Positions 10,001-17,257 of a stretch of DNA of 64,000 bases are shown piece after piece. The position numbers and the translations under genes were made by a program. Below the pieces are notes generated by a model. It made no database searches, had not been told where the DNA came from, and was given only the letters and a program-made list of their open reading frames with translations. This DNA comes from Anaerolineales bacterium (lineage in GTDB: Bacteria > Chloroflexota > Anaerolineae > JAAEKA01): positions 124,001 to 188,000 of the forward strand of contig JACKBI010000003.1 of assembly GCA_020634615.1 (NCBI GenBank), written 5' to 3'. Every line of letters begins with the position of its first letter. The stretch's first letter is position 1.

Positions 10001-10819
10001 ACCGCGGCCTATGCAGCACAACTTGCTGCGGAACGCGGCCTGACTGACCTGGCCAACCTGGCCGCCGAAGCGATGCCGGACGACGTGGTTGCTGTGGCAT
10101 GGATGGGCGCCACTCCCACCGGCTTCACCGTTGACTACGGCTTCACTGTGAAGATTTCGAACGCGCCTGCTGAGCTACAGCATACAACTGCGATCTTCGA
10201 TGAGGCAACGCTGGTTGCCAGTGTGGACGGCGATACTTTGCCGGTTGTGGACAACAGCACCTATCCGGTCAGCCGCGCGATGCGCTTCAACGTCGACCGT
10301 GACAGCTACATCAACGGCGCCCAGCCCGGCAACTACTACGGCTCCGACCAGACCATGTGGGTCGGCTTCTACGATCAGATGCGGCCGGTGGTCCACACAC
10401 CCATCAACGGTATCCCCGGCGACTCGGCGGTAGACCAGGCCTGGCTCTACCTCTACGTCACCGAAGGCCGCAAGTTCGGCAACTGGTCGACCTCCGTGCT
10501 CGAGAACGTGACGGCTCACCCGGCCACCACCGAGTGGATGCCCTACGCGGTCAACTGGTGGATGCCGTGGACCATGCCTGGCGGTGACTACGGTCCCGGC
10601 GGCGTGCCCAACCACCTCGGTTCGGGCAAGATCGGCACCTGGCTGCGCCTTGATATCACTGCGGCCGTCGAGGACATGCTGCGCAGCGGCGAAAATCAGG
10701 GCTTCCTCCTCAACAGCTCGATCAACCAGTCAGGCGTCCACTACGGCCTGGCCACCAAGGAATACTGGGATCCGTCCAAGCTCGGCTACATCCGGGTCTA
10801 CTTCCGGACCGCCAGCTAA
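7082..10819 (+). CDS. Secreted M6-like paralog with degenerate active site (probable pseudo-protease)
   Basis: This 1245-residue paralog of the upstream protease has an ATG start, RBS AGAGGAG and a signal peptide (hydrophobic to about residue 32). Where the upstream protein has HEYGH, this one reads E397-E-F-E-H401. The first zinc-binding His is thus replaced by Glu, while LGLPD after it is kept. The Met-turn segment is also changed: the Met of WIVMSGG aligns to Asn in WGANSVG. Loss of both features argues against normal metalloprotease activity; a binding or decoy role is an inference. The fold and length are intact, so this is not a decayed gene. The C-terminal DNRLRE-like domain is nearly identical to the first protein. 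Confidence 0.88.
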   Translation: MYNLMRLPVKSIRTTFLVILIAALTPFSADASAPKALAAASTTNRAGELDSIATPPTPGQELPWISMALPPAHEVEKILQASGAIPMDADPGQVQAAVEQWYQNASKDAYIGPDVEALQALEERERALLDNDPSNDPDALPPRNIMAVVVNFDGTDTVTRPYPDPNNPDGACVPTDFTWGPLALGDDPPPGADDNFTFYVPDPSIAKYQEAIFGVGPDAGYGVIDHPVLGPVDLSGYTLQNYLLEMSRGAYSIGGSVLPDPVSVNHSQEYYGYAEYSEDGTGRCAAPVFSDAHPGEYIYDTIDAIKAQYNDTLDCSQFDANGDHVIDLLVTIHAGYGFQNGGGEDRLNTSSSGFYWEPYFQRPKICGFSTPLNLTDDYYVAGYNVDPEQLAVGALQEEFEHQLGLPDLYSIDAPANSNGWWGANSVGVWGGPLAGTRPVGHNLWQDFVLGWRNPVVINYDDPALEMTIGRARNTPQGTDDGLIVTLPDYTRQIPNLAGAGVGWWASLGNFQSHTVTRDFDLTGATAPVVFSFDSFWDLEDDRDYGFVQVSTNGGLTWTSLPDMDGLLTNSDPNGLNIGWGLTGSGDGNLRFDLSDFANRAIKLRFNYQTDLTITSPGWWVDNLLLTDAGSTLYENDLESDYSDWTLDGWLAAPTEYSTERYYLFEWRDDSGFDQSLNDAYNTEFATTDGPPPTDIVGRMPATTPGMTVSLRDVGQDFDYEIASDICAPPSCGPKFGLIVVEANNFPKRFDTTFPNVQDGWVGPAPSGRALAGDAVFGLTPTAAWTASLGYDYSTGQYVQPPIETKSWPSLPATPAFHDSYGYYPGFFYPGTGSSLYFNYFSASAALPAQENYSTRVTLPDSTPLPQLYGLPIGPGGLGTGNPGDDSAQFGIHVEVVDQSNEQATIRFWNAMTDFDGTVTQTPSTTPAVMGTYVDVNLHATNIGSALGNALFLTPIDPDSVYVPGSAWGGAFPLTAAYAAQLAAERGLTDLANLAAEAMPDDVVAVAWMGATPTGFTVDYGFTVKISNAPAELQHTTAIFDEATLVASVDGDTLPVVDNSTYPVSRAMRFNVDRDSYINGAQPGNYYGSDQTMWVGFYDQMRPVVHTPINGIPGDSAVDQAWLYLYVTEGRKFGNWSTSVLENVTAHPATTEWMPYAVNWWMPWTMPGGDYGPGGVPNHLGSGKIGTWLRLDITAAVEDMLRSGENQGFLLNSSINQSGVHYGLATKEYWDPSKLGYIRVYFRTAS
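10268..10819 (+). repeat. Homogenised C-terminal coding segment, copy 2
   Basis: This is the partner of 6181-6732, with the same length and about 90% identity by hand count. Upstream parts of the two genes are far more diverged, so identity rises steeply towards the 3' end. Confidence 0.85.
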
Positions 10820-10831
10820 CCTGACATCCAC

Positions 10832-10867
10832 CCGCGGAGTTCGCATCTAAGGATGCGAACTCCGCGG
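10832..10867 (+). terminator. Strong hairpin after the second M6 gene
   Basis: A perfect 16-bp stem (10832-10847 with 10852-10867) with loop TAAG begins 12 bases after the stop codon. No T-run follows, so it is terminator-like rather than a classic intrinsic terminator. It could also serve the convergent minus-strand operon. Confidence 0.6.
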
Positions 10868-10976
10868 CGAAACTACCCCGCTGGCGTGCAGCGCACATGT
10901 TTTGCAAAGAACCCGGCAGCGGCAGATGCGTTGCCGGGCAGCCCCATTGATTTTCAATTTCGCTTCGGATCGTTGA

Positions 10977-11432
10977 TTAAGGAGTCTCGCCCGGCGGAAC
11001 GGGGCCATTCGGACCGCACAGAAAGATGGTGTCCGGCGTACGACCGCGGTAATCATAGGTCTGATCGCCGACTTGCAACGTCAACTGCGTGCCGTTGGTC
11101 ATCATCTGAGCATAGGCAAAGTCTGGCGCTGGACAGCCAAGACTCGTGTCCGGCCACTCCATCTCCACCGCGTCTATCACTTCGACGGAGTCAACCGGGA
11201 CGCCTAGCCTCGCGGCCAGATCGTCGATAGCCGGAACCGCCATCCGGCGTAGCGGTGAAACCGTAGGCGTCGCCTCTCGCGAGTCGTCCGTAGGGGAAAC
11301 AGTCATCGGCGGTAAGGGTGTCGACTCACTGGCCGCTCCGGAGCCCGCGGGAACAACGGGACCGGCTGGAGCTACACACCCAGTCGTGCACACGCCCGCA
11401 ATCACAGTCACACGCAAAACACTCCGCAACAT
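10977..11432 (-). CDS. Putative secreted protein or lipoprotein with conserved WPD-SLGCP motif
   Basis: This 151-residue protein has a short hydrophobic N-terminus ending in TTGC, a poor lipobox-like site near residue 19. A Pro/Ser/Thr-rich linker follows, then a conserved C-terminal domain of about 75 residues. That domain has WPDTSLGCPAPDFAYAQ and a final YDYRG segment, a pattern I know from uncharacterised lipoproteins of Chloroflexota and cyanobacteria. The ATG at 11432 has AGGT upstream; a GTG one codon earlier is possible. It is the last gene of the ydcF-to-yggT operon, 12 bases after yggT. Function unknown. Confidence 0.7.
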   Translation of the reverse strand: MLRSVLRVTVIAGVCTTGCVAPAGPVVPAGSGAASESTPLPPMTVSPTDDSREATPTVSPLRRMAVPAIDDLAARLGVPVDSVEVIDAVEMEWPDTSLGCPAPDFAYAQMMTNGTQLTLQVGDQTYDYRGRTPDTIFLCGPNGPVPPGETP

Positions 11433-11444
11433 CACTACCTGCCA

Positions 11445-11702
11445 CTAAGCCAGCCGACGCAGCAGCATCTGCAAGCCCTGCAGGATCAGGATGACCACGA
11501 TCGGGGAGACGTCCATGCCGCCAATCGGTGGGATGATGCGGCGCGCCGGCTCCAGGATGGGGTCAGTCGCCTGGCGCAGCAACCGGACAATCGGGTTGAA
11601 CGGATCCAGATTCGGTATCCACGTGATCAGCACGCGGATCAGAATCAGCCAGGTCAGCGCCTGGAGAAGAAGGTCGATGAACTGAAACAGGAAATTGCCC
11701 AT
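11445..11702 (-). CDS. YggT family membrane protein
   Basis: The 85-residue protein has two hydrophobic segments (about 8-27 and 60-82) flanking a conserved loop with ITWIPNLDPFNPIVRLLRQ and TDPILEPARRIIPP. This is the signature of YggT/YlmG. Relatives act in membrane and division-associated processes and sit downstream of ftsZ in Gram-positive ylm clusters. Here it lies between proC and a lipoprotein gene, 5 bases after proC, as part of a pgeF-yggS-proC-yggT run. Confidence 0.9.
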   Translation of the reverse strand: MGNFLFQFIDLLLQALTWLILIRVLITWIPNLDPFNPIVRLLRQATDPILEPARRIIPPIGGMDVSPIVVILILQGLQMLLRRLA

Positions 11703-11707
11703 AGAAT

Positions 11708-12541
11708 CTAGCTGCCGTGCTTCTCTGAAAGATCGCCGAGGTATTTCGACTTGCGATATGCGGCCCAGACCGCCTTGGACAGGATCGTCCGCAGCGCGCC
11801 CTTTTCCAACTCGTACAACGCCTCGGCCGATGTGCCGCCGGGCGAGGTGACCATGTTGCGCAACTGCACCGGATGCAGGTCTGACTGACGGGCAATCTCC
11901 ACCGAGCCGGCCATGGTTTGCAGCACCAACTGCTCGGCCACCTTGCGTGAGAAGCCGAGATGCACCCCGGCGTCGATCAGCGCCTCCATGAACAGGAAGA
12001 TGTAAGCCGGCCCAGTGCCGCTGATGGCGGTCGCCATGTCCAGATAATCCTCGTTGTCCATGAACAGCGTTTCACCCAGCGCCTTGAGAATCGTCTCAGC
12101 CTGCTCGCGCTGAGACGTATTGACTTGCTCGGTGGCCGTCCACACGGTCATACCCAGCCCGACCTGGGCCGGCGTGTTGGGCATGCAACGCACAATCGCC
12201 GGGTGGCCGGTGCCAAACAGCAGCGAGCTGATGCGCACGCCGGCCAGGATCGACAAGATCAACGAACTACGGCTGAGATGGCCCCGCAACTCGGGCAACA
12301 GATGCGGCAACACCTGCGGCTTGACGCCCAGCACGACGATCTCGGCGAAATCCGCCGCGCTGCGGTTGTCAGTGGTAGTCCGGATGCCATAGCGCTTGGC
12401 CAGTTCAGCTGCCCGCTCAGGCCGCGGCCCGCTGGCAATGATTCCCTGCGGCTCGACCAGCCCCTGGTTCAGCATCCCTTTGATCATTGACTCGGCCATC
12501 ATGCCGGAGCCGATAAATGCGATCGGTGTTTCTTTTAACAT
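11708..12541 (-). CDS. proC: Pyrroline-5-carboxylate reductase
   Basis: This enzyme reduces pyrroline-5-carboxylate to L-proline with NAD(P)H in the cytoplasm. The 277-residue product opens with the dinucleotide fold AFIGSGMMAESM. It contains the ProC segments GVKPQVLP, CMPNTPAQVG and TAISGTGPAYIFLFMEAL, then the C-terminal dimer region with TSPGGTSAEALYELE. The start at 12541 gives the usual family N-terminus; an upstream in-frame GTG at 12577 would add 12 residues. It is co-oriented with yggS upstream and yggT downstream, in the position sepF occupies in many ylm clusters. Confidence 0.95.
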   Translation of the reverse strand: MLKETPIAFIGSGMMAESMIKGMLNQGLVEPQGIIASGPRPERAAELAKRYGIRTTTDNRSAADFAEIVVLGVKPQVLPHLLPELRGHLSRSSLILSILAGVRISSLLFGTGHPAIVRCMPNTPAQVGLGMTVWTATEQVNTSQREQAETILKALGETLFMDNEDYLDMATAISGTGPAYIFLFMEALIDAGVHLGFSRKVAEQLVLQTMAGSVEIARQSDLHPVQLRNMVTSPGGTSAEALYELEKGALRTILSKAVWAAYRKSKYLGDLSEKHGS

Positions 12542-12616
12542 TCGTCTTGCATACCTTGTATTACGTTTTCCTGTCACGTTCGTCGCGTGAATGGCACCGG
12601 CCAGATGACTATTCCT

Positions 12617-13336
12617 CTACCCAAGCTCGCGCGTGCCGAAAATGGCTGTACCGACACGCACCAGCGTCGCGCCTTCAGAGATTGCCACCTCGAAATCGTG
12701 GCTCATGCCCATGCTGAGATGGCGCCAACGGGCCGCACCATACTGTGCTGCCAGCGTCTCCTGCAAAGCGCGCAGGGCAGCGAAGTGCGGCCGCGCCAGC
12801 TCCGGATCGGGATCGTAGGGTGGAATCGTCATCAGCCCGCTGACATTCAGATTCGGCAGGCTGAGCAGCGCTTCCACGTCACGCTGCAAACCGGCCGGCG
12901 TAAACCCGAACTTGCTCTCTTCGCCGGAGACGTTGACCTCCAGCAGCACGTCGAGCACCAGTCCGGCTTCGGCTGCGAAACGATCCAGCCGGCTGGCGAT
13001 TTTCAGCCGGTCCACGGAATGGACCAGCACCGGTCGGCATGAAACCGCCAACACAGCCTTGCGGCTCTGGATCGGCCCGATGAGATGCAGGAGCGCCTCC
13101 GACCAATCTGCCAGCGGTGAGTCCGACGCGACGAACTTGTTCCACGCCTCCTCCACGAGGTTCTCGCCGAAGTCACGTTGACCGGCCGCCAGCGCCGCTT
13201 GCACGGCCGTCGCCGGGTGCGTCTTGCTCACCGCCACCAGCGTGATCTTCTGTGGATCACGGCCTGAGCTGCGTGCCGCACGCGCGATCCGCTCGCGCAC
13301 CTGTGCCAGATTGGCTGCTACATCCGTTTCGTTCAC
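12617..13336 (-). CDS. yggS: YggS/PLPBP family pyridoxal phosphate homeostasis protein
   Basis: The 239-residue protein is a single-domain alanine-racemase-like TIM barrel. Lys38 sits in the segment TLVAVSKTHPA, the expected PLP-binding lysine, and the C-terminal LSMGMSHDFEVAI-GATLVRVGTAIFG binds the phosphate. Members buffer PLP and influence amino-acid and keto-acid pools, with no known enzymatic turnover. It lies 24 bases after pgeF, as in the ylmD-ylmE pair of Gram-positive bacteria. Confidence 0.95.
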   Translation of the reverse strand: MNETDVAANLAQVRERIARAARSSGRDPQKITLVAVSKTHPATAVQAALAAGQRDFGENLVEEAWNKFVASDSPLADWSEALLHLIGPIQSRKAVLAVSCRPVLVHSVDRLKIASRLDRFAAEAGLVLDVLLEVNVSGEESKFGFTPAGLQRDVEALLSLPNLNVSGLMTIPPYDPDPELARPHFAALRALQETLAAQYGAARWRHLSMGMSHDFEVAISEGATLVRVGTAIFGTRELG

Positions 13337-13360
13337 TGTCTACCGTTCGCCGTTCATCCG

Positions 13361-14185
13361 CTAGTTGCGCAACATCATGACCGCGCCAAACCGGCCAGTC
13401 ACGCCATGATCGCCGCGGTGCGAAAAGAATGTGTCGCGCTGGCAGCGAGTGCAGACACCGGCGACCTCAATATTCCGCACGCCAGCCTGCTCAAACTGCC
13501 ACTGGTTGGCGCGCCACAGATCAAAATGGACCGCGGGCCGCCCAGCGTTGGTCGTTCCGTTGCCGTTAAGCGAACTTTCTTTCGTCAACAGCACCTCGCT
13601 TCGCACAGCCGCGAAGGCCGCGCCAGCCGCTTCGACAACTTCCTGTCCGACTTCATAGCAGCACGGACCGATAGCGGGACCAATCGCCGCCACCAGATCT
13701 GCGGGATCGCTGTCGAACTGTTCGACCATCGCTTGTACCAGCGCCGGCGCTACTCCGGCCACGGTGCCACGCCAGCCTGCGTGCGCCACACCGGCCGCGT
13801 GCCGCCGCGGATCGTAGACCAGAACCGGCGTGCAGTCGGCGTAACGCTGGGTGATGGGCAGGCCGGGCACGTCGGTGACAACGCCATCGGCCTTGTCGAT
13901 CATGCCGCCCGCGTTTGCACGCGTGGCGCGCACGATCCGGTTGCTATGAACCTGCCAGGTGGTTGTCATCGCCTCCCGCGACACGCCGACGGCCTCCGCC
14001 AGTCGCTGATGGTTAGCCTCCACGTTCTCCGCGTTGTCGCCTACCACTCTACCCAGATTCAGGCTGGCAAACGCGCCCTGGCTGACACCGCCGTGGCGCG
14101 TGCTGATCGCGTGGATCAGTCCGACGTGCTGGCGCAGGTTGTCAAAGCGAGCGAGAGGAAGCGGTGTTTCGGTGTCGATCTGCAT
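13361..14185 (-). CDS. pgeF: Peptidoglycan editing factor PgeF (YfiH/laccase-domain family)
   Basis: The 274-residue protein carries the family's metal-site motifs: a CTPVLVYD segment, VAHAGWRGTV with the conserved His, and the C-terminal CTRCQRDTFFSHRGD with Cys and His. PgeF removes L-Ser misincorporated into UDP-MurNAc peptides; older annotations call it a polyphenol oxidase or laccase. It is followed by yggS and preceded, after 67 bases with a small palindromic repeat, by the radical SAM gene. Context with yggS and yggT matches the ylmD-E-G division neighbourhood. Confidence 0.93.
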   Translation of the reverse strand: MQIDTETPLPLARFDNLRQHVGLIHAISTRHGGVSQGAFASLNLGRVVGDNAENVEANHQRLAEAVGVSREAMTTTWQVHSNRIVRATRANAGGMIDKADGVVTDVPGLPITQRYADCTPVLVYDPRRHAAGVAHAGWRGTVAGVAPALVQAMVEQFDSDPADLVAAIGPAIGPCCYEVGQEVVEAAGAAFAAVRSEVLLTKESSLNGNGTTNAGRPAVHFDLWRANQWQFEQAGVRNIEVAGVCTRCQRDTFFSHRGDHGVTGRFGAVMMLRN

Positions 14186-14220
14186 GATGCTTCAACGATT
14201 CGTACGTCCGAGCGCCGGAG

Positions 14221-14234
14221 GCGACTGAAGTCGC
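14221..14234. repeat. Short palindrome GCGACTGAAGTCGC
   Basis: This 14-base palindrome lies between the radical SAM gene and pgeF. It resembles the GGCGACTTC/GAAGTCGCC cores of the inverted repeat at 59617-59707 and may belong to one dispersed family. Confidence 0.4.
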
Positions 14235-14252
14235 GACTACGAACAACCCGCC

Positions 14253-16028
14253 TCAAATCTGCAACGCGATCGGCACCGCGGCCGGCCGCCAGTCCTCAGC
14301 ACGCCACGGCCCCTTGCTTTTAACCGGCACGCCGTCGTTGGCGCGATACGCCCAGTCAGTGTCGCACGAACCGCAGGTCAGGCAGCCGCTGGCATCTGGC
14401 GGGCAACTCAAACCGGTCTCGCTGCGCTGCGCGTGCCGCTGCTCGAACTGGAAGTAGTTGCTGGTGACGCCGCTTTGCACGATGTCCCACGGCTGGCGGA
14501 CACCCGGCTCACGCGGGCCGATGAACTCCTCCATGGTCAGGCCGTGGTCAGACAGCGCGCGCTCGAAGTTGGCGACTGACAGCCGCTTCATGCTCAACAG
14601 CACAGGCGCCAGCCGCCTGTCGCCGCGCGCGAGCACCGCCTGCACGGCAGCCCACTGCGGCGAGTCGGCGCGCACCGCCACCTGATGCTTGCCCAGCCCG
14701 CGCTGGATGAACTTCTGCCGTCGCTCGAAAGTCGCAACGTCGGTCATGCCCTCCCACATGAAGGGTGTGTGCGCCTTGGGCACGTAAGGCGTCGCGTTGA
14801 TGACCAACCGCCGTTTGAAGCGCCCGCGCACCTCCAGCGCCAGATCCACCAGCGCCTGGATGTCGTCGTCGGTCTCAGTCGGATGGCCGATCATGAAATA
14901 GAGCTTGAGCTGCGGAAAGTCCAGCCGCTCGGCCAGATCGACGGCGTCCAGTATTTGCTGCGCGGTCTGGGTCTTGTTGATCACATCGCGCAGCCGCTGG
15001 CTGCCAGCTTCGGGCGCGATGGTCAGCGTCTGCGTGCCGCTGGCGCGCAGCGCCTCGACCAGCGGCACCGAGATTGGATCGACGCGCATGGAACTGACGC
15101 TGAGCTTGGCGCCCATGGCGCGCAGGCGGATCGCCAGCTCGTCGATCTGGGTATGGTCGGACACCGCCGCGGAGATCAGCCCCACCTTGTCGCGGTGCCG
15201 CAGCCCTTCCTTCGCCCAATCCAGCAGCAACTCCAGCGGCTGCTCACGCGGCGGGCGATAGACGTAGCCGGCCAGACAGAAACGACAGCCGCGGCCGCAG
15301 CCGCGTGCGATCTCCATCAGGTGCAATCCACCAAACTCGGTGTCGGGCGTGTAAAGCGAGCTGACGGTTGGGTACCGCTCCAGCTCGCGCACCCAAAGGC
15401 GCTTGATCTGCCGCTGCTCCCCGCTGTCATGCCTGGGATCGATGGGCGGGACAAGCTGCGGCACATAGAGGCCGTCGATACGATCCAGCGCCGCCAGCAA
15501 CTCACCGCGGTCGTCGTCGCCCACATCGATGATCGTCCCAACTAGCGTATCGACGATCTCCTCGCCTTCACCGATGACGATCGCGTCAAAGAATGGCGCC
15601 ATCGGCTCCGGGTTCATGGTGATGCCCGGCCCGCCGGCGATCAGCAGCGGCCAGCGCTCGTCGCGGTCGGCAGCCAGCGGCGGCACACCGGCCTGGCGCA
15701 GCATCTCGACCACGTTGAAGTAGTCCATCTCGTAGGAGATGGTGAACGCCCAGACGGCGAACTCGTTCACCGGTTCCTGCGTTTCCAGCGAAAACAGCGG
15801 CCGGCCAGCCTTCTCACCGCCCTTATCCCAGAAGACGCGCTCGCACACGACCTGCCGGTTTTCGTTGAACCGGCGGTAGAGGATCTGCAAGGCCAGGCTG
15901 GACATCCCGACGTAATAGGTGTTGGGATAGGCCAGTGCAATAGGCAGCTTGCCGCCCCAGTCCTTGACGACGGTCCCAATTTCCTTGTTCAGTATCTTGT
16001 TTGCTTCTACAGTTTGTTCCCAGGTCAT
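14253..16028 (-). CDS. TIGR03960-type B12-binding/radical SAM protein
   Basis: The 591-residue protein has an N-terminal cobalamin-binding-like region (about 25-200). A radical SAM core follows with CGRGCRFC, the Cx3Cx2C iron-sulfur site, in the family context RGCGRGCRFCLAGYVYRPPRE. The C-terminus has a cysteine cluster (CPPDASGCLTCGSC) that could hold a second cluster. Homologues are often near ribosome and RNA-modification genes, but the substrate of this subgroup is not established. It starts 9 bases after ydcF ends and is the largest gene of the seven-gene operon. It should be active only with S-adenosylmethionine and probably cobalamin. Confidence 0.87.
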   Translation of the reverse strand: MTWEQTVEANKILNKEIGTVVKDWGGKLPIALAYPNTYYVGMSSLALQILYRRFNENRQVVCERVFWDKGGEKAGRPLFSLETQEPVNEFAVWAFTISYEMDYFNVVEMLRQAGVPPLAADRDERWPLLIAGGPGITMNPEPMAPFFDAIVIGEGEEIVDTLVGTIIDVGDDDRGELLAALDRIDGLYVPQLVPPIDPRHDSGEQRQIKRLWVRELERYPTVSSLYTPDTEFGGLHLMEIARGCGRGCRFCLAGYVYRPPREQPLELLLDWAKEGLRHRDKVGLISAAVSDHTQIDELAIRLRAMGAKLSVSSMRVDPISVPLVEALRASGTQTLTIAPEAGSQRLRDVINKTQTAQQILDAVDLAERLDFPQLKLYFMIGHPTETDDDIQALVDLALEVRGRFKRRLVINATPYVPKAHTPFMWEGMTDVATFERRQKFIQRGLGKHQVAVRADSPQWAAVQAVLARGDRRLAPVLLSMKRLSVANFERALSDHGLTMEEFIGPREPGVRQPWDIVQSGVTSNYFQFEQRHAQRSETGLSCPPDASGCLTCGSCDTDWAYRANDGVPVKSKGPWRAEDWRPAAVPIALQI

Positions 16029-16037
16029 TCAGATTTG

Positions 16038-16694
16038 TTACCCATATACTCTATCACTCAACCAAGTCAACAGTCGGTCTACAAATGGAAGATCTTGCGC
16101 GGCCGTCAGCAGCACACCGCCGGCCTCCCGCAACGAATACCAGGCACGCAGCGGCGGGAAAATGCGCCGCAGGTTCGTGTTCGTCGGACTGGTGTACACC
16201 TCGATACCCTCGCGTTCGAAGAGCCACTTGGCCCGGAAAAGATGTAACGGATGACTCACCAGGATCGCCGATCGCCAGCCGTTGGCTCGCATGATGCTGC
16301 TTACTTTCGCGGCTTCGTCAGCCGTGGTCCAGGCGTTGCCTTCCTGCGCGAACAGTGCGTTGTCTGCCGGCAAGCCCAGCTCCTCCGCTGCGTAGCGGCA
16401 GGCCACCGCGCCGGCTGACAGCCGGTCGCCGCCCGCGCCGCCTGCGCAGATCACCACCGGCGCCAGGCCGGCGTTGTAAAGGTCGATGCCGTGGAAGGTG
16501 CGGCTCAGCAGATCGGAGCTCGGCGATCCATCGGCATTGACGCGAGCGCCGAGAATGACGATCGCGTCGGCCGGTTGCGCCAGATCCTGGCTGCCCAGCC
16601 GGTTGATCTGCCAACTCAAAACGCCGACGACCAGTACGGCCATCAGCGTCAGGGCCAAAATCAACAGGCCAACGATTCGCAACACCCGCTTCAC
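16038..16694 (-). CDS. YdcF/DUF218 family membrane-anchored protein
   Basis: The 218-residue protein starts with one membrane helix (about 6-26). The DUF218 domain follows, with ADAIVILGARVNADGSPS, VVICAGGAG, the TTADEA segment and ILVSHPLHLFRA; the last holds the conserved Ser-His pair. Relatives include SanA and ElyC, which affect envelope integrity and lipid-carrier use. The GTG at 16694 is chosen because a TATAAT ends 6 bases upstream, so the transcript would begin at or next to the start codon. It is the first gene of the operon running to 10977. Confidence 0.87.
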   Translation of the reverse strand: MKRVLRIVGLLILALTLMAVLVVGVLSWQINRLGSQDLAQPADAIVILGARVNADGSPSSDLLSRTFHGIDLYNAGLAPVVICAGGAGGDRLSAGAVACRYAAEELGLPADNALFAQEGNAWTTADEAAKVSSIMRANGWRSAILVSHPLHLFRAKWLFEREGIEVYTSPTNTNLRRIFPPLRAWYSLREAGGVLLTAAQDLPFVDRLLTWLSDRVYG

Positions 16695-16700
16695 CCACAG

Positions 16701-16730
16701 ATTATAACACCCGTGGTGCGCGAATGCCAA
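16701..16730 (-). promoter_or_regulatory. Promoter giving an apparently leaderless ydcF transcript
   Basis: On the minus strand TTGGCA (16730-16725), 18 bases, then TGT plus TATAAT (16706-16701) form a strong extended -10 promoter. Only six bases separate the -10 from the GTG at 16694, so transcription should start on the start codon. Confidence 0.65.
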
Positions 16731-16843
16731 TGTCGCCGGGAGTCCGGGATATATGATCTTTGACTGAAAATACGCTATAATATCTGGCTGCACGCACCTG
16801 TACTGAACTCCCGGTATGAAGTGAAAGAGATACCTTCTGCGCC

Positions 16844-17257
16844 ATGCCCGCCACATCTACTAAAATCAAACGCCCGTTCGGCGTCTATGCGATCATCGCC
16901 TTGCTGGCCTTCCGTGCACTGGCAGTCTACCTGGATCTGGTACGGGTGCGCGAGCACTTGAGCCCAATCATGATTCCAGACCTGCATAACGATGCATACA
17001 ACTTAGCCCTGGTTGGCGTCATCCTCGTTGTGGCCGCGGCGATTTGTACTGGGCTGTTCCTGCTCAAACGCTGGGCCTGGATTGCGGCGATGATTTTGAT
17101 CGGTGCGTTTCTGCTGGCCGCCATCGTCTATTACCTCAGTGGCGGCAAGCCATATGTACCCATGTTGCTCGATGTGATCAGCGTCTTTTACCTCAACCAG
17201 CGCAGTGTTCAGGCAGCGTTCGAAGGGCGGGCCGTCCCGCGAGAGGTCGCGCCATGA
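16844..17257 (+). CDS. Small multi-pass membrane protein of unknown function
   Basis: The 137-residue product has three clear hydrophobic helices (about 12-30, 52-72, 77-98) and a C-terminal segment ending FYLNQRSVQAAFEG. I recognise no family with certainty. The DNA upstream, shared with the divergent ydcF, contains a TATAAT (16776-16781), but its -35 is poor. Its stop overlaps the next gene's start as ATGA, so the two are translationally coupled and their products may work together at the membrane. Confidence 0.7.
   Translation: MPATSTKIKRPFGVYAIIALLAFRALAVYLDLVRVREHLSPIMIPDLHNDAYNLALVGVILVVAAAICTGLFLLKRWAWIAAMILIGAFLLAAIVYYLSGGKPYVPMLLDVISVFYLNQRSVQAAFEGRAVPREVAP

Noticed and set aside
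8861..10021. 386-codon minus-strand frame opposite the second M6 paralog
   Set aside because: It is a shadow frame with no start signal or family motif.
17044..17253. Upstream extension of the Vps62-like gene
   Set aside because: It overlaps the preceding membrane-protein gene; the ATG at 17254 overlaps that gene's stop and has its own RBS.
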